NCBI GenBank assembly: GCA_009886125.1
Contig: VFJK01000028.1
Coordinates: forward strand, 1-33,647
Source of the DNA: Geobacter sp.
GTDB lineage: Bacteria > Desulfobacterota > Desulfuromonadia > Geobacterales > DSM-12255
Direction of reading: 5' to 3'
Length of the DNA stretch: 33,647 nucleotides
Of the stretch, positions 23,129-30,935 are shown piece after piece; position 1 is the stretch's first letter; every line of letters starts with the position of its first letter. A program made the position numbers and the translations under genes. A model generated the notes under the pieces. That model saw only the letters and a program-made list of their open reading frames with translations. It did no database searches and was not told where the DNA came from.

Positions 23129-24679
23129 GTTCTGTTTTTCGGCCAGTATTTTAAAGGCATACGGCAGCATCTCCTGGACATCAGTTGCTACAAGCCCGAG
23201 CTCCCCTTTTTCTTCTGCAGCCATGTCTCCGGCAAGCCCATGGCAGAAAACTCCGAGACAGCACGCTTCAAATGGCGGGTATCCTTGTGCGAGAAGGGCT
23301 GTAATAACCCCTGTGAGGACATCACCCATCCCGCCCGATGCCATGCCGGGGTTGCCGCTGCCGTTCACGGCCAGCCGCCCGTCAGGAGCAGCGATAACGG
23401 TTCTTGCCCCCTTCAGGATCAGATAGCAGTTGTATCCCCTGGCAAAGCTTTCGGCAGCTTTTATCCGGTCAGCTTCGATTGCTGCGATGCTTACTCCGGC
23501 AAGCCTGGCCATCTCTCCGGGATGAGGGGTTAAAATCAAAGCAGGCGACGTCGAGGTCCTCAGAATGGATATATCTTCTGCAAGTGCATTCAGTGCATCT
23601 GCATCGACCACCAGCGGCACTCCGGCAGTTAATACGATCTTCCGGGCAACGGTTTTTGTCTCATCATGAAGCCCCAGTCCGGGGCCGACTGCAGCTGCAT
23701 CTTTTCCTTCGAGCAGCTTCCTGATCCCGTCAAGTGAGGTAAGGGCAAGAGTCCCGCTGGTACTCTCCGGAAGCGGGACGGTCATGACTTCAGTTGTCTT
23801 GAGTTCGATTACCGGATGAATACTGCAAGGGACTGCAAGAGTGACAAGCCCGGCTCCGCTGCGCATGGCACTGTTGGCCGCCATCGCAGCAGCTCCGCTT
23901 TTCCCGCAGGAACCGGCAATAATCAGCGTATGACCGCAGCTTCCCTTGTGGTCGGTTTTTTCCCGTTGAAGTAACAGGCCGGCAGCAAATGTCATATCGA
24001 CATACTCGACACCAGGGGCCGTTTCGAGGAGCTCAGGCGGTATTCCTATATCGGTGACAATAATTTCACCGGCATATTCAGCTCCCGGATAAAGGATGTG
24101 ACCGAGCTTCGCAATGCCGAACGTGACCGTGATACTGGCTTTTACGGCATTTCCGCAGGTCTTTCCGGTTGTGGCGTCAACTCCGGAAGGTATGTCGACA
24201 GCAACCACCGGTTTACCCGCAGCGTTTATTATTCCGACTGCGTCTGCATAGATTCCTGAAAGTGCGCTTTTAAGCCCTGTGCCGAAGATTGCATCAATAA
24301 TGACATCCTTATTCTGAGACAGGTCATGGAGTTCCTTGGCGGAGGTGTTTGAAAAGGTGTGCAACTCAACTGATCGGGGCAGGCGGTCAAGGTTGCTCCT
24401 GGCGTCTCCAGAGTACTCTTCAGCTGAGGCGAGTATTGCCAGCGCAACTGACCATCCGGAAGCAGCAAGCAGTCGGGCAACAACAAATCCGTCTCCGCCG
24501 TTGTTCCCTTTTCCCGCGAATATAAGTGCAGATCGTAATCCGGGTCCGGCGAATCGGGCTGCCACAATGTCTGCAACATGGCGTCCTGCGCGCTCCATCA
24601 GCTCAAGCCCCGGTATGCCGAACCGGTCTATTGTCTGACGATCCAGCTGCTGCATGGTCTCCGAAGTGACGCTTTTCAT
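23123..24679 (-). CDS. nnr: Bifunctional NAD(P)H-hydrate epimerase / ADP-dependent dehydratase
   Basis: The start is ATG 24679 after GGAGGGGAG, overlapping the acpS stop by 4 bp. The 518-residue protein fuses two repair domains. The N-terminal YjeF epimerase (about 1-215) has [13 protein letters not shown] and [16 protein letters not shown]. The C-terminal carbohydrate-kinase-like dehydratase (about 225-515) has [28 protein letters not shown] and the catalytic [17 protein letters not shown]. It epimerises and dehydrates damaged NADHX/NADPHX back to NAD(P)H in the cytoplasm. The stop codon lies inside repeat locus C. acpS-nnr adjacency is widely conserved. Confidence 0.95.
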   Translation of the reverse strand: MKSVTSETMQQLDRQTIDRFGIPGLELMERAGRHVADIVAARFAGPGLRSALIFAGKGNNGGDGFVVARLLAASGWSVALAILASAEEYSGDARSNLDRLPRSVELHTFSNTSAKELHDLSQNKDVIIDAIFGTGLKSALSGIYADAVGIINAAGKPVVAVDIPSGVDATTGKTCGNAVKASITVTFGIAKLGHILYPGAEYAGEIIVTDIGIPPELLETAPGVEYVDMTFAAGLLLQREKTDHKGSCGHTLIIAGSCGKSGAAAMAANSAMRSGAGLVTLAVPCSIHPVIELKTTEVMTVPLPESTSGTLALTSLDGIRKLLEGKDAAAVGPGLGLHDETKTVARKIVLTAGVPLVVDADALNALAEDISILRTSTSPALILTPHPGEMARLAGVSIAAIEADRIKAAESFARGYNCYLILKGARTVIAAPDGRLAVNGSGNPGMASGGMGDVLTGVITALLAQGYPPFEACCLGVFCHGLAGDMAAEEKGELGLVATDVQEMLPYAFKILAEKQNR

Positions 24680-25056
24680 CTCCCCTCCAGTATGACCATG
24701 GCGACAGCACACCCTGCATCATGAGAAAGGGAGAGGTGGCAGGAATCACCTCCGGCAGCGGCAAATCTCTCTGCTGCCTTACCGGAAACAGAAAGGAACG
24801 GTTTGCCGAGGTCGTCATTACGGACCTCCATATCAAGCCAGTTTATTCCGTCGCGCAGGCCAGTGCCAAGCGCTTTCAGAAAAGACTCCTTTGCGGCAAA
24901 ACGGAGTGCGAAGTGCTGTGCAGCAAGTCTTCGTGCTGAACAGTATTCAATCTCAAGAGAGGTGAACAGCCGGTTCAGGAGCGCATGATTGTTCTCGGTC
25001 ACAAACCGTTCGAATCGTGCAATCTCTGTTATGTCAATCCCTGTTCCGATGATCAA
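24676..25056 (-). CDS. acpS: Holo-[acyl-carrier-protein] synthase AcpS
   Basis: The 126-residue enzyme transfers 4'-phosphopantetheine from CoA to ACP. It opens with [17 protein letters not shown], the AcpS signature with the metal-binding Asp8. It carries [16 protein letters not shown] (Glu of the second metal ligand) and the C-terminal [15 protein letters not shown]. The start is TTG at 25056, with GGGAG at a good distance; no ATG is available at the conserved N-terminus. It is the first gene of the acpS-nnr-CBS-tsaE operon, with a good sigma-70 promoter just upstream. Confidence 0.95.
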   Translation of the reverse strand: MIIGTGIDITEIARFERFVTENNHALLNRLFTSLEIEYCSARRLAAQHFALRFAAKESFLKALGTGLRDGINWLDMEVRNDDLGKPFLSVSGKAAERFAAAGGDSCHLSLSHDAGCAVAMVILEGR

Positions 25057-25088
25057 GTGCTTCTCCCTTGAGGCCTATTCATCTGTGG

Positions 25089-25116
25089 ATTATACCTTTT
25101 TACTCATCAAAGGCAA
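25089..25116 (-). promoter_or_regulatory. Sigma-70 promoter for the acpS operon
   Basis: On the minus strand TTGCCT (25116-25111) and a perfect TATAAT (25094-25089) are 16 bp apart. Transcription would start near 25082, giving a short leader of about 25 nt before the TTG start. Confidence 0.65.
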
Positions 25117-25211
25117 TCATCAAGGAGAGATAAAAAACTCCCCGATGCTTGACTGAGAGATATCGGGGGGCATAATTACACAAAGTAAGAAAATGAATCG
25201 GGAGGGTTGTC

Positions 25212-25916
25212 ATGCCAGATAAGCAGCTTATGCCATCGATAGAAAACAGACTTGCAGGGCTCATTGAAGTCAGCCGGAGAGTAAAGGCAGAAGGTGACCT
25301 GATTGACCGTAAAGTCCTGAAACCGACTATCACCATTTCCAGAGAGTTCGGCTGCGAAGGTTACCCTGCTGCCGAAAAACTTAAAAAAATTCTGGAAGAG
25401 GAAAGCGGCGAGACCTGGGCTCTTGTTGACAGACACTTGATAGATGAAGTCGCACGGCATCATGACCTTGAAGCCGACATTCTCCATAATCTCGGCAAAA
25501 GACCACGCTGGCTTGATGATATGCTGTCGTCGCTTTCAAGCAAATGGAAAAACGAGAGGGAGGATTTTCAGCTGCTTGCCCAGAAGGTCGTATCTATAGC
25601 GACAGGAGGGAATGCGATCATAGTCGGTCTCGGAGGCGCTGTCATTACCCAGTCGCTCAAAAACTGCTATCACTTCAGAATATTCGGTTCTCAGGAGTTC
25701 AAGATTCATTCGATCGCACAGAGAGCAAGGGTCTCTGAATCAGAGGCGCTGGCAATGATCGAAAAACGTCAGAAGGCGCGGGAGAAATTCGTTCGGGATT
25801 TTCTCGACCAGGACATTAATGACAGCCATTTCTTCCACCTGCTTTTCAATAATGATCGGAACAGCGCAGAAGCTGTGGCCGAAACAGTGGCATCATACGT
25901 TTTTGCTCATCAATAA
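25212..25916 (+). CDS. Cytidylate kinase-like family protein
   Basis: The 234-residue protein resembles the cytidylate-kinase-like family (PF13189 type). The core starts at about residue 38 with PTITISREFGCEGYPAAEKL, equivalent to the ISREFGSGG nucleotide-loop of the family, followed by ALVDRHLIDEVARHH. The central region contains GNAIIVGLGGAVITQ, and the lid-like part is RARVSESEALAMIEKRQKAREKFVRDFLDQDINDS. A charged 35-residue N-terminal extension precedes it. True CMP kinase (Cmk) is a separate family, so phosphorylation of CMP should not be assumed. GGGAGGG precedes the ATG. It is monocistronic: a terminator follows 5 bp after the stop. Confidence 0.82.
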   Translation: MPDKQLMPSIENRLAGLIEVSRRVKAEGDLIDRKVLKPTITISREFGCEGYPAAEKLKKILEEESGETWALVDRHLIDEVARHHDLEADILHNLGKRPRWLDDMLSSLSSKWKNEREDFQLLAQKVVSIATGGNAIIVGLGGAVITQSLKNCYHFRIFGSQEFKIHSIAQRARVSESEALAMIEKRQKAREKFVRDFLDQDINDSHFFHLLFNNDRNSAEAVAETVASYVFAHQ

Positions 25917-25921
25917 ACAGT

Positions 25922-25953
25922 AAAACCGGGGGGCAACCCGCCCCCCGGTTTTT
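25922..25953 (+). terminator. Rho-independent terminator after the cytidylate-kinase-like gene
   Basis: AAAACCGGGGGGC pairs with GCCCCCCGGTTTTT around an AACCC loop, a very stable GC stem ending in five T. Confidence 0.93.
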
Positions 25954-25996
25954 ATCTCTCCTCCTCTCAAGTTGCGTATCTAACCTTTCGCCTTTC

Positions 25997-26025
25997 TTGA
26001 CTCAATTTCCTCTCTGCTGTATATT
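25997..26025 (+). promoter_or_regulatory. Sigma-70 promoter for the yggT operon
   Basis: TTGACT (25997-26002) and TATATT (26020-26025) have the ideal 17-bp spacer. Transcription would begin near 26033, about 20 nt before the yggT ATG, which has its own GGAG site. Confidence 0.7.
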
Positions 26026-26052
26026 GCGATATCCCATTTTATCGGAGTCCGG

Positions 26053-26364
26053 ATGTTCATTCTCGGCAATCTGCTCATATCTGCTGCAAAAATAGCTGAC
26101 ATTCTTCTGTCCCTCTACATGTACATGATTATCGGCAGTGCGATCATCTCCTGGGTCAACCCTGATCCATACAATCCGATCGTACGGTTCCTTCACCGGG
26201 CCACTGATCCTGTACTCGACAGGATCAGAAGCAAAATGCCGTATATGGGGGGTATCGACCTCTCTCCTCTGGCGGTTATCCTTGCAATCTACTTCCTGCA
26301 GAGCTTCGTCGTCAGGAGCCTCGCTGATATCGGTCTCAGAATCAAAGGGGGAGGGCTCTTATGA
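26053..26364 (+). CDS. YggT family membrane protein
   Basis: The 103-residue protein has two hydrophobic regions (about 1-32 and 68-92). The YggT signature lies between them: IIGSAIISWVNPDPYNPIVRFLHRATDPVLDRIRSKMP, with the conserved W-x-N-P/D and DP-x-L elements, and GGIDLSPLAVIL near the end. Family members are inner-membrane proteins linked to osmotic balance or to septum/chloroplast division; the exact role is unsettled. It overlaps divIVA by 4 bp (ATGA), and the order yggT-divIVA-DUF167 supports a cell-envelope or division context. Confidence 0.93.
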   Translation: MFILGNLLISAAKIADILLSLYMYMIIGSAIISWVNPDPYNPIVRFLHRATDPVLDRIRSKMPYMGGIDLSPLAVILAIYFLQSFVVRSLADIGLRIKGGGLL

Positions 26365-26807
26365 ATATTACTCCGCTCGACATACAGCAGCAGCAGTTCA
26401 AGGGGAAGATGCTGGGCGGGCTTGATCCGAACGATGTCGATGCGTTCCTGCAGATGGTCGCTGCCGAGATGGAGTCTCTCATCCGGGAAAACAGTGAGCT
26501 GAAGGATGAGGTACGGAAATTTTCGTTGCAGCTTGAAGAGCTGTCGCAACGTGAAGTGACATTGAGAGAGACGATGCTGGCTGCTCAGAAGGTCACCGAA
26601 GAGATGAAGGCAAATGCCCAGAAAGAGGCACATCTCACTGTTTCCGAGGCGGAGCTGAAAGGCGAGCGTATTGTAGCAGAGGCAGAAAACAGACTTCTCC
26701 AGCTTAACAACCAGATTTACGAGGCAAGAAGACAGAAGCTTCAGTTTGAGACAAATCTGAAATCCATGGTTGAGGCGCATCTGAAAATGCTCTCAATAGA
26801 AGAATGA
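26361..26807 (+). CDS. DivIVA domain-containing protein
   Basis: The 148-residue protein starts with the DivIVA N-terminal motif ITPLDIQQQQFKGKMLGGL then DPNDVDAFLQMVAAEM (residues about 3-40). A long coiled coil rich in Glu, Lys, Leu and Gln follows through to about residue 140. DivIVA homologues bind curved or negatively charged membrane and recruit partners at poles or septa. This short form lacks a large C-terminal domain. It is coupled by ATGA overlaps to both yggT and the DUF167 gene. Confidence 0.92.
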   Translation: MNITPLDIQQQQFKGKMLGGLDPNDVDAFLQMVAAEMESLIRENSELKDEVRKFSLQLEELSQREVTLRETMLAAQKVTEEMKANAQKEAHLTVSEAELKGERIVAEAENRLLQLNNQIYEARRQKLQFETNLKSMVEAHLKMLSIEE

Positions 26808-27115
26808 TCGAAAATCTTCCTGCTGGGCTGCTGACGGAAACAGCAGAAGGTGTCGCAGTGCGGCTGCATCTGCAGCCCCGTGCATCCAGAACCGGGATCT
26901 GCGGAATTCACGGGGATGAACTGAAGGTCAGCGTTACCTCCCCACCGGTAGATGATGCAGCAAACAGGCTCTGCATCGAGTTTTTCGCAAAGGTTTTCAA
27001 GCTCCCCAAGTCCGCAGTCAGCATCATTTCCGGTCAGAAATCACGCCACAAGAGGCTGCATATCAGCGGGTCGACCCTGAAAGAGGCAGCTGATCTTTTT
27101 GCAACTTTCTCCTGA
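26804..27115 (+). CDS. DUF167 (YggU-like) protein
   Basis: The 103-residue protein carries the DUF167 landmarks: VRLHLQPRASRTGICGIHGDELKVSVTSPPVDDAANRLCIEFFAK (N-terminal two thirds), then VSIISGQKSRHKRLHISG. The fold is known but the function is not. The start overlaps the divIVA stop (ATGA), so it is translationally coupled at the end of this three-gene operon. Confidence 0.92.
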   Translation: MIENLPAGLLTETAEGVAVRLHLQPRASRTGICGIHGDELKVSVTSPPVDDAANRLCIEFFAKVFKLPKSAVSIISGQKSRHKRLHISGSTLKEAADLFATFS

Positions 27116-27130
27116 AAAGTTCCCAAAGCA

Positions 27131-27160
27131 TTGACAAAACCATAGCTTAACCATTATATT
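27131..27160 (+). promoter_or_regulatory. Sigma-70 promoter for fmdB-type gene and folD
   Basis: A perfect TTGACA (27131-27136) is followed by TTATAT at 17 bp or TATATT at 18 bp (27154-27160). Transcription would start near 27167, about 37 nt before the zinc-ribbon start. folD follows 28 bp after that gene and is probably on the same transcript. Confidence 0.75.
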
Positions 27161-27203
27161 TACTGTTCATGTTTCAGAAATCAAGTCTGTGAGGGTTATA
27201 GAA

Positions 27204-27461
27204 ATGCCGATGTATGAGTACAAATGTGAATCATGTGGCGATCAATTCGAGCTTCGTCAGAAATTTTCCGACCCACCTGCTACCGAGTGCCCTCAGTGCG
27301 GCGGCCACGTTGCCAAGCAGATCTCAGCCGTTGCCTTCGCCCTGAAAGGCGGTGGCTGGTACAACGAGGGGTATGGCGCTGGTAAAAGTGAAGCTCCTGC
27401 CGCCTGTCCTGCTGCATCCGGCGGCGGTTGTGCCGGATGTCCCTCAGCAGCTGCTCACTGA
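27204..27461 (+). CDS. FmdB-type zinc-ribbon protein
   Basis: The start is ATG 27204, 8 nt after GAGGG, giving MPMYEYKCESCGDQFELRQ, the standard FmdB opening. An in-frame GTG at 27189 is less likely. The 85-residue protein has the zinc-ribbon pairs C8/C11 and C29/C32, then a Gly/Ala-rich tail with extra cysteines (CPAASGGGCAGCPSA). These proteins are called regulatory from an old fmd operon annotation, but their actual function is not established. folD follows by 28 bp with its own AAGGAG. Confidence 0.92.
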   Translation: MPMYEYKCESCGDQFELRQKFSDPPATECPQCGGHVAKQISAVAFALKGGGWYNEGYGAGKSEAPAACPAASGGGCAGCPSAAAH

Positions 27462-27489
27462 CCTAAGAGTTACAACAAGGAGATAAACG

Positions 27490-28338
27490 ATGGCCCGAGT
27501 AATAGACGGCAAGGCGATTGCCGCCAAGATCAGGGGTGAGCTTACTGTCACTGTGGCTGATCTGAAAACAAAAGGTGTTGTCCCAGGGCTCGCTGTTGTG
27601 CTTGTCGGTGAAGATCCTGCCAGCAAGGTATACGTAAGCATGAAGGAAAAAGCATGCTCGGATGTGGGTATTTTTTCGGATGAATACAAGCTCTCTGCCG
27701 AAACTTCCGAGGCCGATCTGCTCTCTCTGATTGCGAAGCTTAATGCTGACCCGAAAATTCACGGTATCCTGGTACAGTTGCCGCTTCCGAAACATATTGA
27801 CACCGAAAAGGTCCTTGAGGCCATATCTCCTGACAAGGATGTTGACGGTTTCCACCCCTACAATGTCGGACGTCTCATGGTCGGCAAGCCTACCTTTCAG
27901 CCATGCACCCCTTACGGCGTTATGATCATGATGAAAGAGATCGGGCTGGATCTGACCGGTAAGAGTGTCGTTGTGGTCGGTCGTTCGAACATTGTCGGCA
28001 AACCCGTTGCCCTGATGTGTCTTCAGCAGCATGCCACCGTGACGATCTGTCACTCCCGGACGAAAAACCTTGCCGATGTCGTACGCTCGGCTGATGTGGT
28101 TATCGCGGCTGTCGGCATCCCTGAGATGATCAAAGGTGACTGGATCAAGGAAGGCGCAGTCGTCATCGATGTAGGAGTGAATCGAGTCGGCGAGAAGAAG
28201 CTTGTCGGTGATGTCGAATATGCAGCTGCTTTTGAGCGTGCCAGCGCCATAACCCCTGTTCCTGGCGGGGTAGGGCCTATGACCATAACAATGCTCCTTT
28301 ACAATACGGTTGAGTCCGCGAAGAAACAGAAGCGTTGA
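27490..28338 (+). CDS. folD: Methylenetetrahydrofolate dehydrogenase / methenyltetrahydrofolate cyclohydrolase
   Basis: The 282-residue bifunctional enzyme interconverts 5,10-methylene-, methenyl- and 10-formyl-THF. Family marks are [15 protein letters not shown] (with the catalytic Lys of the YxxxK element), [29 protein letters not shown], the NADP-binding [17 protein letters not shown] and the C-terminal [14 protein letters not shown]. Length is typical. Its TGA stop (28336-28338) is formed by the first unit of repeat locus D. With metV and metF directly downstream, this is a one-carbon module feeding methyl-THF. Confidence 0.96.
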   Translation: MARVIDGKAIAAKIRGELTVTVADLKTKGVVPGLAVVLVGEDPASKVYVSMKEKACSDVGIFSDEYKLSAETSEADLLSLIAKLNADPKIHGILVQLPLPKHIDTEKVLEAISPDKDVDGFHPYNVGRLMVGKPTFQPCTPYGVMIMMKEIGLDLTGKSVVVVGRSNIVGKPVALMCLQQHATVTICHSRTKNLADVVRSADVVIAAVGIPEMIKGDWIKEGAVVIDVGVNRVGEKKLVGDVEYAAAFERASAITPVPGGVGPMTITMLLYNTVESAKKQKR

Positions 28339-28396
28339 GTTGTCGAGTTGTTAAGTCGGGGCTGCCCAACCACTCAACTATTCAACCACTCAACTA
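28334..28396. repeat. Octamer repeat locus D, a second copy of locus C, after folD
   Basis: The element starts GTTGAGTT, GTCGAGTT, GTTAAGT and, after a short GC-rich loop (CGGGGCTGCC), continues with inverted units (AACCACTC, AACTATTC, AACCACTC, AACTAACT). Aligned with the minus strand of locus C it shares the units and order, and the upstream gene end as well: AAACAGAANCG precedes both. It fills the folD-metV gap. Confidence 0.92.
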
Positions 28397-28416
28397 ACTA
28401 CCGCCCTCGGATTTCC

Positions 28417-29064
28417 ATGATCATCAGCCAGCAAAAGCCTTTTGAAGAAATACTTTCAGCCCTTGGAGACAGCCGCTCTGTCTTTATTGTCGGCTGTGCC
28501 AAATGTGCAACCGTCTGTAAGTCAGGCGGAGAGGAAGAGGTCTGGCAGATGCAGGAGGCGCTCACCTCCTCAGGACGTGAGGTCACCGGCTCCATCATCA
28601 TCGACGAGGCCTGCCATATGCTCCGTGTCGGACGTGATCTGCGGAGCAAGCAGCAGATGGTTGATGATGCGGATGCCCTTCTGGTCATGGCCTGTGGCGC
28701 CGGGATACAATCGGTCTCTGCTGCGATCCCTAAGAAAACCGTTGCCGCACTCGACAGCATGTTTCTTGGCAACATAAAGCGTTTCGGGCATTTCGAACAG
28801 AAATGCTCTCTCTGCGGAGATTGTATCCTTAACGAGAGTGCCGGCATCTGCCCGGTGACTGCCTGCTCCAAAGGGCTGTTGAACGGCCCTTGCGGAGGCA
28901 TGGATGAAGGCAGATGTGAAACCGATCCGGATGCCGAATGTGCCTGGGCACTGATATTTGCCAGGATGAAAGAGTCCGGCGATACTTTGAATCTGGTTAA
29001 ATCATCCCCACCCAAAAACTACACGAAGATCCCGAAACCGGGGAAGCTGAAGCTCTCCAAATGA
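28417..29064 (+). CDS. metV: Methylene-THF reductase small/zinc subunit-like protein (MetV family)
   Basis: The likely start is ATG 28417. An ATG at 28348 would translate through the octamer repeat and is rejected. The 215-residue protein matches the methylene-THF reductase C-terminal-type family (PF12225), with cysteine clusters VGCAKCATVCKSGG (C27, C30, C34) and, near the C-terminus, CSLCGDCILNESAGICPVTACSKGLLNGPCGG. In acetogens MetV binds metal/Fe-S centres and pairs with MetF. Here it overlaps metF by 4 bp (ATGA), strong evidence for a MetFV-type complex. The ribosome site is weak, so translation may depend on context after the repeat. Confidence 0.85.
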   Translation: MIISQQKPFEEILSALGDSRSVFIVGCAKCATVCKSGGEEEVWQMQEALTSSGREVTGSIIIDEACHMLRVGRDLRSKQQMVDDADALLVMACGAGIQSVSAAIPKKTVAALDSMFLGNIKRFGHFEQKCSLCGDCILNESAGICPVTACSKGLLNGPCGGMDEGRCETDPDAECAWALIFARMKESGDTLNLVKSSPPKNYTKIPKPGKLKLSK

Positions 29065-29939
29065 CAGAGATTACGTCAAATCTAGAGAGAAAGCTTGCCC
29101 GGGGCGAGTTCGTACTGACTGCCGAGGTCTGCCCTCCCAAAGGTACGGACTGCTCTGACTTCCTCAAGTGGTCCAGGACACTCGCAGGGGTCATTGATGC
29201 GATAAACGTTACCGACAATCAGGGGGCTAATATGCGGATATCTCCGCTCGCTGCCTCCCTGATCCTGCACCGTGAAGGTGTCGAGCCGTTATTCCAGATC
29301 ACCTGCAGGGACAGGAACCGGCTTGCACTTCAGAGCGACCTTCTCGGGGCTGCTGCACTCGGGATCAGGAATGTCCTTGCCCTGACCGGAGACCATATAT
29401 CCTTTGGTGACCACAGGGAGGGTAAGGCGGTATTCGATCTTGACTCTGTTCAGCTGCTGGAGAGCATGAAGGTCTTGGAAAGCGGGTTTGACCTTTCCGG
29501 GAAAAAGCTTGCCGGGACGCCTTCCTTTTTTGTCGGTGCAGCAGCAGCTCCAGAGGCAGAGCCCTTTGAGCTGACCCTTTTCAAGCTTCGGAAAAAGGCG
29601 GCTGCCGGTGCGAAATTCTTTCAGACGCAGGCTGTATTCAGGCCTGAGAAGATGGCCCGCTTTGCGGACGCGGTTGCTCCCTCAGGAGTAAAAATCATAG
29701 CAGGGGTTCTGCTCCTGAAGTCTGCCGGAATGGCTCGTTACATCAACAAAAATATCCCCGGATTGACTGTCCCTGACGAGATCGTCGCAGAACTCGAGCA
29801 GGCTGCAAATCCAGCTGAAACCGGTGTCGAGATCGCCTGCCGCCTTGCAAACGCTTTGAAGCCATACTCTGATGGCATTCATATCATGGCTATGGGGCGG
29901 GAAGAGGTTATCCCGGAGATCGCCCAAGCATTAAAATAG
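29061..29939 (+). CDS. metF: 5,10-Methylenetetrahydrofolate reductase MetF
   Basis: The 292-residue TIM-barrel flavoprotein reduces methylene-THF to methyl-THF. It opens with FVLTAEVCPPKGTD (the catalytic Glu of the family's E-x-x-PPKG motif), then INVTDNQGANMRIS, PLFQITCRDRNRLALQSDL and NVLALTGDH. FFQTQAVFRPEKM lies in the second half, and the protein ends DGIHIMAMGREEVIPEI. Its start overlaps metV (ATGA). The pairing with a MetV homologue suggests an electron donor other than, or in addition to, NADH, by analogy with acetogen enzymes. A heptad repeat locus follows the stop by 4 bp. Confidence 0.93.
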   Translation: MTEITSNLERKLARGEFVLTAEVCPPKGTDCSDFLKWSRTLAGVIDAINVTDNQGANMRISPLAASLILHREGVEPLFQITCRDRNRLALQSDLLGAAALGIRNVLALTGDHISFGDHREGKAVFDLDSVQLLESMKVLESGFDLSGKKLAGTPSFFVGAAAAPEAEPFELTLFKLRKKAAAGAKFFQTQAVFRPEKMARFADAVAPSGVKIIAGVLLLKSAGMARYINKNIPGLTVPDEIVAELEQAANPAETGVEIACRLANALKPYSDGIHIMAMGREEVIPEIAQALK

Positions 29940-29943
29940 GTCC

Positions 29944-30053
29944 GAGGTTTGAGATTTGAGGTTCGAGGATCGAGGAACGAGGTTCGAGGTTCGAGGATCT
30001 GTCTTTAGTTTTTCACTGCCTCTAGCCTCGTTCCTAGAGCCCCGATCCTGTCT
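29944..30053. repeat. Heptamer repeat locus E between metF and galU
   Basis: Eight in-phase heptads of GAG-NNNN type (mainly GAGGTTC, GAGGATC, GAGGAAC) run from 29944 to 29999. Downstream, a diverged inverted arm (about 30020-30050) keeps complementary pieces such as CCTCGTTCCT and GATCCT. It fills the metF-galU gap up to the galU ribosome site. Same architecture as loci A, C and D but a different unit sequence. Confidence 0.88.
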
Positions 30054-30068
30054 TTAAGGAGGTTACAC

Positions 30069-30935
30069 GTGCAGGTCAAAAAAGCCGTATTTCCAGTTGC
30101 CGGTCTTGGGACCCGCTTTCTTCCTGCGACAAAAGCGTCTCCGAAGGAGATGCTGGCGCTTATTGACAAGCCACTGGTGCAGTATGTCGTTGAGGAGGCT
30201 GTCGCTTCCGGGATAGAGCAGATTCTCTTTGTGACGGGCCGCGGCAAAAGGGCCCTGGAAGACCATTTCGATATCGCGTTCGAGCTTGAGGCGCTTCTCT
30301 TCGATAAAGGGAAAGAGGCGGAACTTTCCCAGGTACGTGAGATCGCAGAGATGGTTGATATCTTCTATGTCCGCCAGAAACAGGCACTCGGACTTGGCCA
30401 CGCTATTCTCTGCGCAAAGGATTTTGTCGGTAACGAGCCTTTTGCTGTTCTCCTAGGAGATGACATCATCGACTCTGACAAACCCTGCCTTTCACAGCTG
30501 CTGGAGGTCTATAACAAGTATCGTGGTTCAGTGCTCGCTCTGGAGCAGGTTCCGCTGCAGAATATCTCCTCGTACGGCTGTGTAAAGGCGAACCATATAT
30601 CCGACAGGGTCTTCGAAGTAACCGACATGGTCGAAAAACCGAAACCGGGTGATGCTCCTTCGGATCTTGCCATTATCGGCAGATATGTTCTGACTCCCGA
30701 GATATTTCCGATACTTGCCAGGCAGGAACCGGGCAAGGGGGGTGAGATCCAGCTTACCGATGCGATACTGAAGCTTTCGAAAAGTCAGGCGATATATGGG
30801 TGCAGGTTCGAAGGGGTCCGTCATGACTGCGGTGACAAGCTGGGTTTCCTGAAAGCGACGGTCGATCTGGCGCTGAAGCGCGAAGAGTTCAACGGCGAGT
30901 TCGAGAAGTATCTGCGGGAGAGACTGGGCTGTTAA
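30069..30935 (+). CDS. galU: UTP-glucose-1-phosphate uridylyltransferase GalU
   Basis: The start is GTG 30069 after an excellent AAGGAGG. The 288-residue enzyme makes UDP-glucose for envelope polysaccharides. The N-terminal nucleotide-binding segment is VFPVAGLGTRFLPATKASPKEM, followed by DKPLVQYVVEEAVASGI, ALGLGHAILCAKDFVGNEPFAVLLGDDI, and VEKPKPGDAPSDLAIIGRYVL with the sugar-binding EKP. The C-terminal LGFLKATVDLAL is also typical. Its TAA stop shares TTAA with the convergent DUF294 gene, so there is no room for a separate terminator between them. Confidence 0.95.
   Translation: MQVKKAVFPVAGLGTRFLPATKASPKEMLALIDKPLVQYVVEEAVASGIEQILFVTGRGKRALEDHFDIAFELEALLFDKGKEAELSQVREIAEMVDIFYVRQKQALGLGHAILCAKDFVGNEPFAVLLGDDIIDSDKPCLSQLLEVYNKYRGSVLALEQVPLQNISSYGCVKANHISDRVFEVTDMVEKPKPGDAPSDLAIIGRYVLTPEIFPILARQEPGKGGEIQLTDAILKLSKSQAIYGCRFEGVRHDCGDKLGFLKATVDLALKREEFNGEFEKYLRERLGC

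Noticed and set aside
25139-25168. CCCCGAT/ATCGGGG hairpin before the cytidylate-kinase-like gene
   Set aside because: Seven-base stem with a long loop and no T tract; too weak to call as a regulatory element.
28348-28416. Upstream ATG extension of metV
   Set aside because: The extra 23 codons translate the octamer repeat (FNHSTN-type residues) and do not belong to the family.
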